A stretch of 12,677 nucleotides of DNA from Rhodospirillum sp. UBA1311 (GTDB lineage Bacteria > Pseudomonadota > Alphaproteobacteria > Rhodospirillales > Rhodospirillaceae), in assembly GCA_002307145.1 (NCBI GenBank), contig DBTR01000097.1:1-12677 (forward strand), given 5' to 3'. The notes under the pieces were generated by a model. That model did not search any database, was not told the origin of the DNA, and saw nothing but the letters and a program-made list of their open reading frames with translations. Position 1 is the first letter of the stretch; each line of letters opens with the position of its first letter. Below, piece by piece: positions 1 to 6,125 of this stretch. The position numbers and the translations under genes were made by a program.

Positions 1-124
1 ACATGTTCTGCGGCTTGAACGGCCGAACCGACATCCCCCGCCGCACCAGCGCCCGGCACAACCCGGCCACCAGCATCGATTTGCCGACATCCGACCCGGT
101 GCCCTGAAACATGATCGCGGTCAT
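1..124 (-). CDS. cobQ: Cobyric acid synthase CobQ, N-terminal fragment (cut by window edge)
   Basis: Only the first 41 codons lie in the window; the rest continues off the left end. The translated start reads MTAIMFQGTGSDVGKS and ends with FKPQNM. GTGSDVGKS (residues 8-16) is the P-loop variant of the CobQ/CobB/BioD amidotransferase group, and FKPQNM is the typical next conserved block of CobQ. The family uses glutamine and ATP to amidate adenosylcobyrinic acid a,c-diamide at four side chains, giving cobyric acid, in the cytoplasm. The ATG is at 124-122, preceded at about 11 bases by an AAAAGGA-like ribosome site. It is the last gene of the leftward cobalamin set, separated from cobO by 214 bases that hold a hairpin repeat, so it may need its own promoter. 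CobB is less likely because its N-terminus differs. The call is firm despite the short length. Confidence 0.9.
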   Translation of the reverse strand, partial: MTAIMFQGTGSDVGKSMLVAGLCRALVRRGMSVRPFKPQNM

Positions 125-160
125 TTCGGTGTGCGTCCTTTTGTCCGTGTGTTCGTTCTC

Positions 161-336
161 GCGGGGCTGCCGCCCCGGTCCCCGCTTGGGGCGATGCCCC
201 AAACCCCCTTTGTTTTTTCGCGCGAAGCGCAATCACATCATTGCGGCGTGAAGGCTTTATCGCGCTTCGCGCAAAAACCAAAACTTATGAGGTCGAGGAG
301 GCTTAGCCTCCTCGCGGGTCCAGGGCAGAGCCCTGG
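161..336 (+). repeat. Composite multi-hairpin intergenic repeat, copy A
   Basis: This non-coding element fills most of the cobO-cobQ gap. Five inverted repeats follow in order: GGGGC/GCCCC (163-176), TTGGGGC/GCCCCAA with loop GAT (186-202), a long core with 11-base arms GCGCGAAGCGC (220-230) and GCGCTTCGCGC (262-272), CGAGGAGGC/GCCTCCTCG with loop TTA (294-314), and CCAGGGC/GCCCTGG with loop AGA (320-336). The core loop (231-261) contains CATTGCGGCGTGA. A second copy in opposite orientation lies at 5122-5275 with the same order of hairpins, so this is a dispersed family. It ends 2 bases before the cobO stop codon, so it could also end cobO transcription, but no uridine run directly follows a stem in either direction. 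Confidence 0.85.
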
Positions 337-338
337 CC

Positions 339-956
339 TTAAAACTCAATCCCCGCCTGCGCCTTCACCCCGGCACGGAACGGGTGCTTCACCATCGTCA
401 TTTCGGTCACCAAGTCGGCGGCTTCGATCAGGCCTTCGGGTGCGTTACGACCGGTGACGACGACGTGGAGGTCGTCGGGGCGGTGGCTGAAGGTTTCGAG
501 GACGTCGGCGAGGTCGAGGTAGCTGTGGCGGAGTGCGATATTGAGTTCGTCGAGCACGACCATGCTGAAGTCGCTGTCGAGAATCCAGGATTTGGCGAGG
601 TCCCAGGCGGTTTTGCAGGCGGCGATATCGCGGCTGCGGTCCTGAGTTTCCCAGGTGAAGCCTTCGCCCATGATGCGGAAGTCGACCTGGGTGCCGAAGG
701 ATTCGAGGGCGCGGCGTTCCGCGGTGTCCCAGTTGCCCGAGCCTTTGATGAACTGGATGATGCCGACTCGTCCGCCGTGGCCGACGATGCGCAGCGCCAT
801 GCCCATCGCGGCGGTGGTCTTGCCCTTGCCGGGGCCGGTGTGGACGATGAGCAGGCCTTTTTCGACGGTTTTGCCCGCCATGATTTTGTCGCGGGCGGCC
901 TTGCGCGCCTTCATCTTTTCGGTGTGGCGGCGGTCGAGGTCGTCGGGCTCGGTCAT
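339..956 (-). CDS. cobO: Cob(I)yrinic acid a,c-diamide adenosyltransferase (CobO/BtuR type)
   Basis: This 205-residue protein transfers the 5'-deoxyadenosyl group of ATP to the cobalt of reduced corrinoids, making the Co-C bond before cobyric acid formation. The basic N-terminus (about 1-30) is typical of CobO. The P-loop GPGKGKTT is at residues 41-48, QFIKG at 68-72, GEGFTWET at 97-104, a Walker B-like VVLDELN at 133-139, and TGRNAPEGLIEAADLVTEM at 168-186. The length matches the family (about 190-205). The ATG at 956-954 overlaps the cobU stop by 4 bases (ATGA), and GAGG lies 7 bases upstream, which supports this start and translational coupling. Downstream is a hairpin repeat and then cobQ. 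It belongs to the CobO/BtuR/CobA family, not the PduO family. Nothing looks damaged. Confidence 0.97.
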   Translation of the reverse strand: MTEPDDLDRRHTEKMKARKAARDKIMAGKTVEKGLLIVHTGPGKGKTTAAMGMALRIVGHGGRVGIIQFIKGSGNWDTAERRALESFGTQVDFRIMGEGFTWETQDRSRDIAACKTAWDLAKSWILDSDFSMVVLDELNIALRHSYLDLADVLETFSHRPDDLHVVVTGRNAPEGLIEAADLVTEMTMVKHPFRAGVKAQAGIEF

Positions 957-1504
957 TGGGCGGCCTCGGACTTGAGGGTGAGGGGGAGGCCCGCGGCGGT
1001 GAACACGACGCGCTGGGCTATACGGGCGATGCGCTGGTTGAGGCGGCCCTGTTCGTCGCGGAAGGCGCGGCCGAGCGGGGTTTCCGGCACCAGGCCGAGG
1101 CCGACTTCGTTGGAGACGCAGACCACCGGGCCGGGCGCGTGGGCGAGGGCTTGGGCGACGGCTTCGGCTTCGGTGGCGGCGTCGCGTTCTTCGAGCATCT
1201 GGTTGGTGAGCCAGAGGGTGAGGCAGTCGAGCAGCACCGGGCGGCCGGCGGGCAGGGTCGGGAGCAGCGCCGCGACCGCGACCGGCTCCTCGAAGGTTTC
1301 CCAGAGGTCGCCGCGCCGCGACTTGTGGATCGCGATGCGCTCTGCCATTTCGCCGTCCCAGGCGCGGCCGGTGGCGAGGTAGATCGCCCGTACGCCACGT
1401 CGTTTCGCTTCCGCTTCGACCCAGCGTTCGGCCAGCGTGCTTTTGCCCGAGCGGGCGCCGCCGAGGACGAGGGTGAGCGGCGGCAGGGGGGCGCTCTCAA
1501 ACAT
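953..1504 (-). CDS. cobU: Bifunctional adenosylcobinamide kinase / adenosylcobinamide-phosphate guanylyltransferase (CobU, also called CobP)
   Basis: This 183-residue enzyme phosphorylates the aminopropanol arm of adenosylcobinamide and then adds GMP, giving the AdoCbi-GDP used by CobS. The P-loop GGARSGKS is at residues 15-22. The block ERIAIHKSRRGDLWETFEEP (about 55-74) contains His60, the position I equate with the guanylylated His46 of the Salmonella enzyme. LLDCLTLWLTNQML (91-104) and VSNEVGLGLVPETPLGRAFRD (130-150) are family hallmarks. Its start lies inside the 3' end of cobC (8-base overlap) and its stop overlaps cobO by 4 bases. I see no strong ribosome site before the ATG, so expression probably depends on coupling to cobC. 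Length and motifs are normal for the family. Confidence 0.97.
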   Translation of the reverse strand: MFESAPLPPLTLVLGGARSGKSTLAERWVEAEAKRRGVRAIYLATGRAWDGEMAERIAIHKSRRGDLWETFEEPVAVAALLPTLPAGRPVLLDCLTLWLTNQMLEERDAATEAEAVAQALAHAPGPVVCVSNEVGLGLVPETPLGRAFRDEQGRLNQRIARIAQRVVFTAAGLPLTLKSEAAQ

Positions 1505-2159
1505 GGAGGACGTTCACCGCGCCGATGCGCGCGATGCCCTGGAGTTCGCCGTGGTAGTGGTCGATGCGGGTGATCGAGACGAAGTCGATGTCGAGCACCG
1601 CCGCGTCGATGTGCGGCAGTTTCAGTACGTTGGCGAGCTGGGCGCGGATGCTGCCCGCGTGCGCCACCGCGACAACGTCGCGCTCGGGGTATTGCGCGCT
1701 GATCCGGTCTACCGCTTCCTGCATTCGCGCGGCGTGGTCGAAGGCGTTCTCGCCGCCGCCCGGCGGGCGGAAGCCGTAGGGATCCTGCCAGAAGCGCTCA
1801 GGCGCGCCGGGGTCGCCTGCCTCGATCTGTTCCCAGGTCAGGCCTTCCCAATCGCCGAAGTAGCGTTCCTCGAAGGCGGGTTCGGTGATCACAGTTGCGG
1901 GATCATAACGATATCCGCACTGGCCGAGGGCTTCGAGGGTGAGGCGGGTGCGCGAAAGGCCGCTGGTGAGGACCACCGCGCCTTCCGGCAGGTACTGGGC
2001 CTGGGCGGCGAACACCGGGGTGTTGGAGCAGTCGCACTCGACGTCGTGGCGGCCGTAGACGATCTTGCCGACCACCGGCACCGGGGCATGGCGCACCCAC
2101 CACCAGCGGGTTTTCTCGCCTCTCAACTTCACCGCAAGACCCTTTCCACGCGAGCTCAT
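1497..2159 (-). CDS. cobC: Alpha-ribazole phosphatase-like histidine phosphatase (Salmonella-type CobC)
   Basis: This 220-residue member of the histidine phosphatase (phosphoglycerate mutase-like) superfamily probably removes phosphate from alpha-ribazole 5'-phosphate or from adenosylcobalamin 5'-phosphate. The catalytic motif is RHAP at residues 23-26 (His24). SGLSRTRLTLEAL (66-78) supplies the conserved arginine, FEERYFGDWEGLTW (96-109) the acidic FGxWEG block, PGGGEN (133-138) the GE pocket, and VAHAGS (165-170) the second histidine. It overlaps cobS by 4 bases (ATGA) and cobU by 8, so it sits within the nucleotide-loop genes, which is the main reason for a cobalamin role. The name cobC is also used for an unrelated aminotransferase in other bacteria, and this is not that protein. 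A general phosphatase with another substrate cannot be excluded by sequence alone. Confidence 0.88.
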   Translation of the reverse strand: MSSRGKGLAVKLRGEKTRWWWVRHAPVPVVGKIVYGRHDVECDCSNTPVFAAQAQYLPEGAVVLTSGLSRTRLTLEALGQCGYRYDPATVITEPAFEERYFGDWEGLTWEQIEAGDPGAPERFWQDPYGFRPPGGGENAFDHAARMQEAVDRISAQYPERDVVAVAHAGSIRAQLANVLKLPHIDAAVLDIDFVSITRIDHYHGELQGIARIGAVNVLHV

Positions 2160-2959
2160 ACCGGCGCACGCAGAAGTGCGACGAGGACCAGCACGAGAAT
2201 GTCGACCGACTGCGCGCCGCAGCCGAGCACGTCGCCGGTATAGCCGCCGATGTGGCGTTTGGCCAGCGCCGCCAGCCCGGCGACTCCGGCGAGGGCGACG
2301 AAGAAGGCGAGGAATCCTTCCCCCGGCCCGAGCGCGACGATGGCGATCAGCAGGCCGAGCAGCACGGCGGTCCAGGTCGAGCCTTCGGTCGGATAGCCCG
2401 AGGAGGCGGCGACGCCGTCGGAGCGCGCCGAGAAGTTGAGGGTCATCGATACCGGGATCAAGCCGCGCCCGAGCGCGCCCGAAGCGATCATCGCGGCGAG
2501 CGCGTCTGCGGGCCCGAGGGTGCCGACCGCGACGACGCGGATCAGCAGGCTCAGCACCAGCGCGGTCGCACCGTAGGTGCCGAGGAGCGAATCCCGCATG
2601 ATTTCCATCTTGCGCTCGCGCTCGTAGCCGCCGCCGAAGCCGTCGGCGACGTCGGCGAAGCCGTCCTCATGCAGCGCGCCGGTGATCAGCACCGTGGTCG
2701 CGATCGCGATCGAGCCAGCCAGCGCATGCGGCGCGCCGAGCGCGGTGGCGAGGACGAACGCGGTGCCGCCGAGGCCGCCGATGATCGCGCCCGCGACAGG
2801 GAAGGTGCGCATCGCGGTGGCGAGCGGATGGGTCTTCGCCGCCGATCCCGGGGGAAGCGGAATCCGGGTCAAAAAGATCATCGCGAACAGCAGGTCGTCG
2901 AACCATGCGGCGAGGCCGGAGGCGGATGCGGTGGGTGCAGGGCTGGGTTGCGCGGACAT
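2156..2959 (-). CDS. cobS: Adenosylcobinamide-GDP ribazoletransferase CobS (CobV), membrane protein
   Basis: CobS joins AdoCbi-GDP to alpha-ribazole (or its phosphate), the final joining step of cobamide synthesis, in the cytoplasmic membrane. With the ATG at 2959 the protein has 267 residues, close to the family size. The hallmark acidic block GALHEDGFADVADGFGGG is at residues 94-111, followed by the IMRDSLLGTYG block (about 120-130). Several hydrophobic membrane segments follow, and GGYTGDVLGCGAQ lies at 238-250. A GTG start at 3007 would add 16 residues but would leave only 21 bases before the divergent cobT start. I therefore prefer 2959, although neither start has a clear ribosome site. 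Its stop overlaps the cobC start by 4 bases. It is the first gene of the leftward set and shares a 69-base divergent spacer with cobT. Confidence 0.93.
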   Translation of the reverse strand: MSAQPSPAPTASASGLAAWFDDLLFAMIFLTRIPLPPGSAAKTHPLATAMRTFPVAGAIIGGLGGTAFVLATALGAPHALAGSIAIATTVLITGALHEDGFADVADGFGGGYERERKMEIMRDSLLGTYGATALVLSLLIRVVAVGTLGPADALAAMIASGALGRGLIPVSMTLNFSARSDGVAASSGYPTEGSTWTAVLLGLLIAIVALGPGEGFLAFFVALAGVAGLAALAKRHIGGYTGDVLGCGAQSVDILVLVLVALLRAPV

Positions 2960-3012
2960 TCGAGGGATGATTTCTTTCAAGCGATCGTCTATGAACGGGG
3001 CTTCCACACTTT

Positions 3013-3018
3013 AGGGAG
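3013..3018 (+). promoter_or_regulatory. Ribosome binding site deciding the first cobT start
   Basis: AGGGAG lies 10 bases before the ATG at 3029. The reading frame stays open far upstream (to about 2252), but that part lies antisense to cobS and has low-complexity, shadow-like composition. This site, together with the normal family N-terminus beginning just after it, fixes the start at 3029. Confidence 0.6.
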
Positions 3019-3028
3019 AAACCGACGG

Positions 3029-4063
3029 ATGGTGAAGGCCCTCATCGTCTCCTCTCTGGCCGACGTGCGCGCGCTGATCGCCGCGATGCCCGGCCCTGAC
3101 GAGACCGCAGCCGCAACGGCGCGGGAGTGCGAAGCAAATCTCACCAAGCCGCCCGGTTCCCTCGGACGCCTCGAAAGCATCTCGGAATGGCTCGCCACCT
3201 GGCAGGGCCAGCATCCGCCGAAAATGGACAAGCCGCACGCCGCGGTGTTCGTCGCCAACCACGGCATCGCGAAGCTCGGCGTTTCCGCGTACCCGATGGA
3301 GGTGACGCGGCAGATGTATCAGAGCTACCTCGACGGCACCGCCGGCTTCAACGCGATGTGCAAGGCGATGGACGTCCCCTACGACATCTACCCGATCGAC
3401 CTCGACCGCCCGACCGAAGACTTCACCAAGGCTGCGGCGATGACCGAGGCTGAGGTGGTGGCCGCGATCAACGTCGGCCTCGCGGCGGTGCGGCCCGGCA
3501 TGAGCGTGTTCTGCCCCGGCGAAATGGGCATCGCCAACACCGCCTCGGCGGCGGCGATCCTTGCGGCGCTCTATAAGGGTACGGCGGCGGAATGGACCGG
3601 TGCGGGCTCGGGGGTTTCCGGCGAGCACATGAAGCGCAAGATCGAGGTGGTGCAGGCGGGCGTCGACCGCCATACCCAGGACGACCCCGATCCGCTCGAA
3701 ATCCTGCGCCGCCTCGGCGGCCGCGAGCTCGCCGCGATGATGGGCGCGATCCTTGCGGGCCGGATCCTGCGGGTGCCGGTGCTGATCGACGGCTTTCTCT
3801 GTTCGGCAGCGGGCGCGGTGCTGGCGGCGATCCGCTCCGACGCGCTCGACCACTGCCAGTTCTCCCATGCCTCGGCGGAAACCGGCCATGCGCCGTTGAT
3901 GAAAAAGCTCGGCGGTAATCCGCTGCTGCATCTCGACATGCGCCTCGGCGAAGCTACGGGCGCGGTCCTCGCCTCCGGCGTGCTGCGCACCGCCGTCGCC
4001 GTCCACACCGAGCTCCTCACCTTCGAGGAAGCCCGCGTCACCCGCAATAAACCGGTGGCCTGA
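3029..4063 (+). CDS. cobT: CobT paralogue 1 (nicotinate-nucleotide:base phosphoribosyltransferase family), altered GIGNTT loop
   Basis: CobT enzymes transfer phosphoribose from nicotinate mononucleotide to a base such as 5,6-dimethylbenzimidazole, making the alpha-ribotide that becomes the lower ligand. This copy has 344 residues. Visible blocks are KPPGSLGRLE (40-49), ANHGIAKLGVSAYPMEVTRQM (about 76-96), GEMGIANTA (164-172), ISEWLATWQG near 51-60, SHASAETGH (279-287), MRLGEATGA (304-312) and TFEEA (331-335). Glu308 in RLGE corresponds, by my reading, to catalytic Glu317 of the Salmonella enzyme and is kept. The usual GEMGIGNTT reads GEMGIANTA here, changing a glycine and a threonine in a loop near the phosphoribosyl site. 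Its base-pocket segment (VSAYP-EVTRQM) is normal. It aligns without gaps to the next gene from residue 8 to 340. It is the first gene of a rightward pair diverging from cobS. It may be active, altered in specificity, or a partner subunit for copy 2. Confidence 0.92.
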   Translation: MVKALIVSSLADVRALIAAMPGPDETAAATARECEANLTKPPGSLGRLESISEWLATWQGQHPPKMDKPHAAVFVANHGIAKLGVSAYPMEVTRQMYQSYLDGTAGFNAMCKAMDVPYDIYPIDLDRPTEDFTKAAAMTEAEVVAAINVGLAAVRPGMSVFCPGEMGIANTASAAAILAALYKGTAAEWTGAGSGVSGEHMKRKIEVVQAGVDRHTQDDPDPLEILRRLGGRELAAMMGAILAGRILRVPVLIDGFLCSAAGAVLAAIRSDALDHCQFSHASAETGHAPLMKKLGGNPLLHLDMRLGEATGAVLASGVLRTAVAVHTELLTFEEARVTRNKPVA

Positions 4064-4066
4064 CCC

Positions 4067-5104
4067 ATGCTGAAGCCGATGTCTCCGCCGCAAATCTCGT
4101 CCCTCGACGACCTCCGCGACATTCTCCGCAACCTCCCCGGCCCGGACGAAGCCGCCCGCGCCGCCGCGATCGCGCGCGAGCCCAACCTGATCAAGCCGAA
4201 AGGCTCGCTCGGCCGCCTCGAAGAACTCACCGCCTGGCTCGCGGCGTGGCAGGGCCGCCACCCGCCGGTGATCGACCGCCCGGCCTGCGCCACCTTCGCC
4301 GGCAACCACGGCATCATGAAGCATCGGGTCTCGCCCTGCCCGGTCGAGGTCACCTGGCAGCAGTCGAAGAACTTCGCCGAGGGCGGCGGCTCGATCAACG
4401 CCGTTTGCCGCTCCACCGGCACCGAGCACAAGGTCTACGACATCGCCATCGACAGCTTCACCCGCGACTTCCTCGAAGGTCCGGCGATGGACGAGGACGA
4501 CTTCGTCGCCGCGTTCAACGTCGGTATGGCGGCGGTCGATTCGGGAATGTCGGTGTTCTGCCCCGGCGAAATGGGCATCGGCAACACCACCCCCGCCTCG
4601 GCGATGGTGATGGCGCTCTACGGCGGCAAGGCCACCGACTGGGTCGGCTACGGCGCGGGCGCTGTCGGGCCGATCATGGAACGCAAGATCCGCGTGGTCG
4701 CCGACGGCGTCGCCCTGCACATGAAGGACAATCCCGACCCGGTCGCGATCGCGCAGCGCCTCGGTGGCCGCGAACTCGCCGCGATGGCGGGCGCAACCCT
4801 CTCGGGACGCCTCCAGCGCGTGCCGGTCCTGCTCGACGGCTTCCCCTGCTCGGCCTCCGCCGCGTTCCTCGAAGCCTCCCAGCCCGGCGCGCTCGACCAC
4901 TGCCGTATCGCCCACGCCTCCGCCGAAGCCGGTCACGCCCGCCTCACCGAAATCCTCCGCCAGCGCCCGCTGCTCAACATGGGCATGCGCCTTGGCGAAG
5001 GCACCGGCGCCGTCCTCGCCGTCCACCTCCTCCGCGCCGCCGTCACCTGCCATACCGAAATGGCGACGTTCGAGGAAGCGGCGGTGGCTCGGAACGAGCG
5101 GTAG
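4067..5104 (+). CDS. cobT: CobT paralogue 2 (nicotinate-nucleotide:base phosphoribosyltransferase family), altered base-pocket segment
   Basis: This is a second full-length member of the CobT family, 345 residues, starting 3 bases after the stop of the first copy. The start ATG at 4067 follows directly, so translation is probably coupled. KPKGSLGRLE (43-52), GNHGI (79-83), GEMGIGNTTPAS (167-178), SAEAGH, MRLGEGTGA (307-315, with Glu311 as the expected catalytic residue) and TFEEA (334-338) are all present, so the phosphoribosyl loop is canonical. The segment that usually reads like GVSAYPxEVTxQM reads RVSPCPVEVTWQQ (87-99) here, with Arg, Pro-Cys, Trp and Gln replacing usual residues near the base pocket. 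By eye about half of the positions match copy 1. The pair could make a heterodimer, as I recall for the phenol-activating ArsA/ArsB pair of Sporomusa ovata, or serve two different bases. Confidence 0.93.
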   Translation: MLKPMSPPQISSLDDLRDILRNLPGPDEAARAAAIAREPNLIKPKGSLGRLEELTAWLAAWQGRHPPVIDRPACATFAGNHGIMKHRVSPCPVEVTWQQSKNFAEGGGSINAVCRSTGTEHKVYDIAIDSFTRDFLEGPAMDEDDFVAAFNVGMAAVDSGMSVFCPGEMGIGNTTPASAMVMALYGGKATDWVGYGAGAVGPIMERKIRVVADGVALHMKDNPDPVAIAQRLGGRELAAMAGATLSGRLQRVPVLLDGFPCSASAAFLEASQPGALDHCRIAHASAEAGHARLTEILRQRPLLNMGMRLGEGTGAVLAVHLLRAAVTCHTEMATFEEAAVARNER

Positions 5105-5121
5105 GGTTTTGAAGGCTTAAG

Positions 5122-5275
5122 ACTGGAGGGACGCGGTCCCTCCAGACCTCCCATTAGTTTGGTTTTTGCGCGTAGCGCCATAAGCTCGTCACGCCGCGTA
5201 ATGGCTGATTGCGCTTGCGCGCGAAAACTAAAGGGGTCTGGGGTCCGCGACCCCAGCGGGCCCGGGCGGAGCCCG
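5122..5275 (-). repeat. Composite multi-hairpin intergenic repeat, copy B (inverted relative to copy A)
   Basis: This lies between the convergent ends of the second cobT and the ABC permease. On the plus strand it holds CTGGAGGGAC/GTCCCTCCAG with loop GCG (5122-5144), an imperfect core with arms GCGCGTAGCGC (5167-5177) and GCGCTTGCGCG (5210-5220), CTGGGGTC/GACCCCAG with loop CGC (5237-5255), and CCGGGC/GCCCGG with loop GGA (5261-5275). Read on the minus strand the order and spacing match copy A, and the core (5155-5231) closely matches 211-285, sharing AATCA, CGGCGTGA and GCGCAAAAACCAAA. The small fifth hairpin of copy A is missing. Because it sits between two gene ends it may end transcription in both directions. 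Confidence 0.85.
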
Positions 5276-5297
5276 GACCTCCCTCTTCCTCCATCCC

Positions 5298-6125
5298 TTA
5301 TTCCCCCATGTTCAGGAACAGGCCCTTCTTGCGGGCGACGTGGACCATGAAGAGGAAGAAGGCGGTGAAGGCGGTGAAGTAGAGGGCGTTGAGGGTGAGG
5401 GCGTTGGTGAACAGGTCCCAGCGGAACACGCCGTCGAACATCACCGCGCGCATGCCTTCGAAGACGTGGGCGGGGGGCAGGGCGTAGGCGACGGTTTGGA
5501 GCCAGTGGGGGAGGATCGAGATCGGGTAGTAGATGCCCGAGAGCGGCGAGAGGCCGAAGATCAGCACCCAGGCGAGGCTTTCCGCGCCCATGCCGAAGCG
5601 CAGTACGAGGGCGGAGGTGAACAGGCCGACGCACCATCCGGTGAGCATGAGGTTGGCGAAGAAGGCGAGCAGCGGCAGGCCGAGGCCGTAGATATTGAAC
5701 TTGTAGAGCGCGATGGCGAGCAGCGAGGGGGGCGTGAGGCCGATGATCGTGCGGATCAGGCTCATCGCGGTGAGGGCGACGATGTGCTCGTGGGGGCGGA
5801 GCGGCGTGAGGTAGAGCTGGCCGAGGTTGCGCGCCCACATTTCTTCGAGGAACGAGAGGGAGAAGCCGAGGTTGGAGCGGAACATCACCTCCCACAGCAG
5901 CACCGCGCCGATCAGCACGCCGCCCGCCTGGGCGACCCAGGAGGAGTGCTGGGCGAAGAACTGGCTGGCGAAGCCCCAGACCAGCATCTGCACCGTCGGC
6001 CAGTAGGCCATTTCGAGGACGCGCGGCCAGGAGGTGCGCATCACGTAGAGGTGGCGGAGGATGATCGCGGCGACGCGGTGCCCGGCGAAGGCGCTGCGGG
6101 CGACTCGGGTGGTGTGCTCGATCAT
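5298..6125 (-). CDS. ABC-2 type transporter permease
   Basis: This 275-residue integral membrane protein probably forms the channel of an ABC exporter with the ATPase encoded just upstream. Hydrophobic segments lie at about 38-58, 67-83, 115-140, 147-172, 182-204 and 243-264, giving the six-helix plan of the ABC-2 membrane family. The C-terminal block LPPAHVFEGMRAVMFDG (216-232) is a typical ABC-2 feature. The N-terminus (1-35) is cytoplasmic and basic. The ATG at 6125 overlaps the ATPase stop by 4 bases (ATGA), which fixes the start and implies coupled, balanced synthesis. It is the last gene of the four-gene leftward set and ends just before hairpin repeat copy B. The substrate cannot be told from sequence; polysaccharide, lipid or drug export are all possible. 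Confidence 0.9.
   Translation of the reverse strand: MIEHTTRVARSAFAGHRVAAIILRHLYVMRTSWPRVLEMAYWPTVQMLVWGFASQFFAQHSSWVAQAGGVLIGAVLLWEVMFRSNLGFSLSFLEEMWARNLGQLYLTPLRPHEHIVALTAMSLIRTIIGLTPPSLLAIALYKFNIYGLGLPLLAFFANLMLTGWCVGLFTSALVLRFGMGAESLAWVLIFGLSPLSGIYYPISILPHWLQTVAYALPPAHVFEGMRAVMFDGVFRWDLFTNALTLNALYFTAFTAFFLFMVHVARKKGLFLNMGE

Noticed and set aside
161..336. CRISPR array
   Set aside because: The hairpins are different from each other and not evenly spaced, with no repeat-spacer pattern.
125..338. Cobalamin riboswitch upstream of cobQ, or in the cobS-cobT spacer
   Set aside because: No B12-box-like sequence is visible; the cobQ leader is explained by the hairpin repeat, and the 69-base cobS-cobT spacer is too short for the aptamer.
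2960..3007. Longer cobS from a GTG at 3007
   Set aside because: It would add 16 residues not typical of the family, lacks a ribosome site, and would leave only 21 bases for two divergent gene starts. It remains possible.
2252..3028. Upstream extension of the first cobT frame
   Set aside because: The extension lies antisense to cobS and has shadow-like composition; the normal CobT N-terminus and a ribosome site occur at 3029.
3011..5053. Long open frame of 680 codons on the minus strand opposite the two cobT genes
   Set aside because: It is an antisense shadow of high-GC coding DNA: composition is low-complexity and rich in Arg, His, Gly and Glu, and both cobT genes on the other strand are full-length with clear motifs. 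The tandem look of its halves merely mirrors the duplicated cobT.
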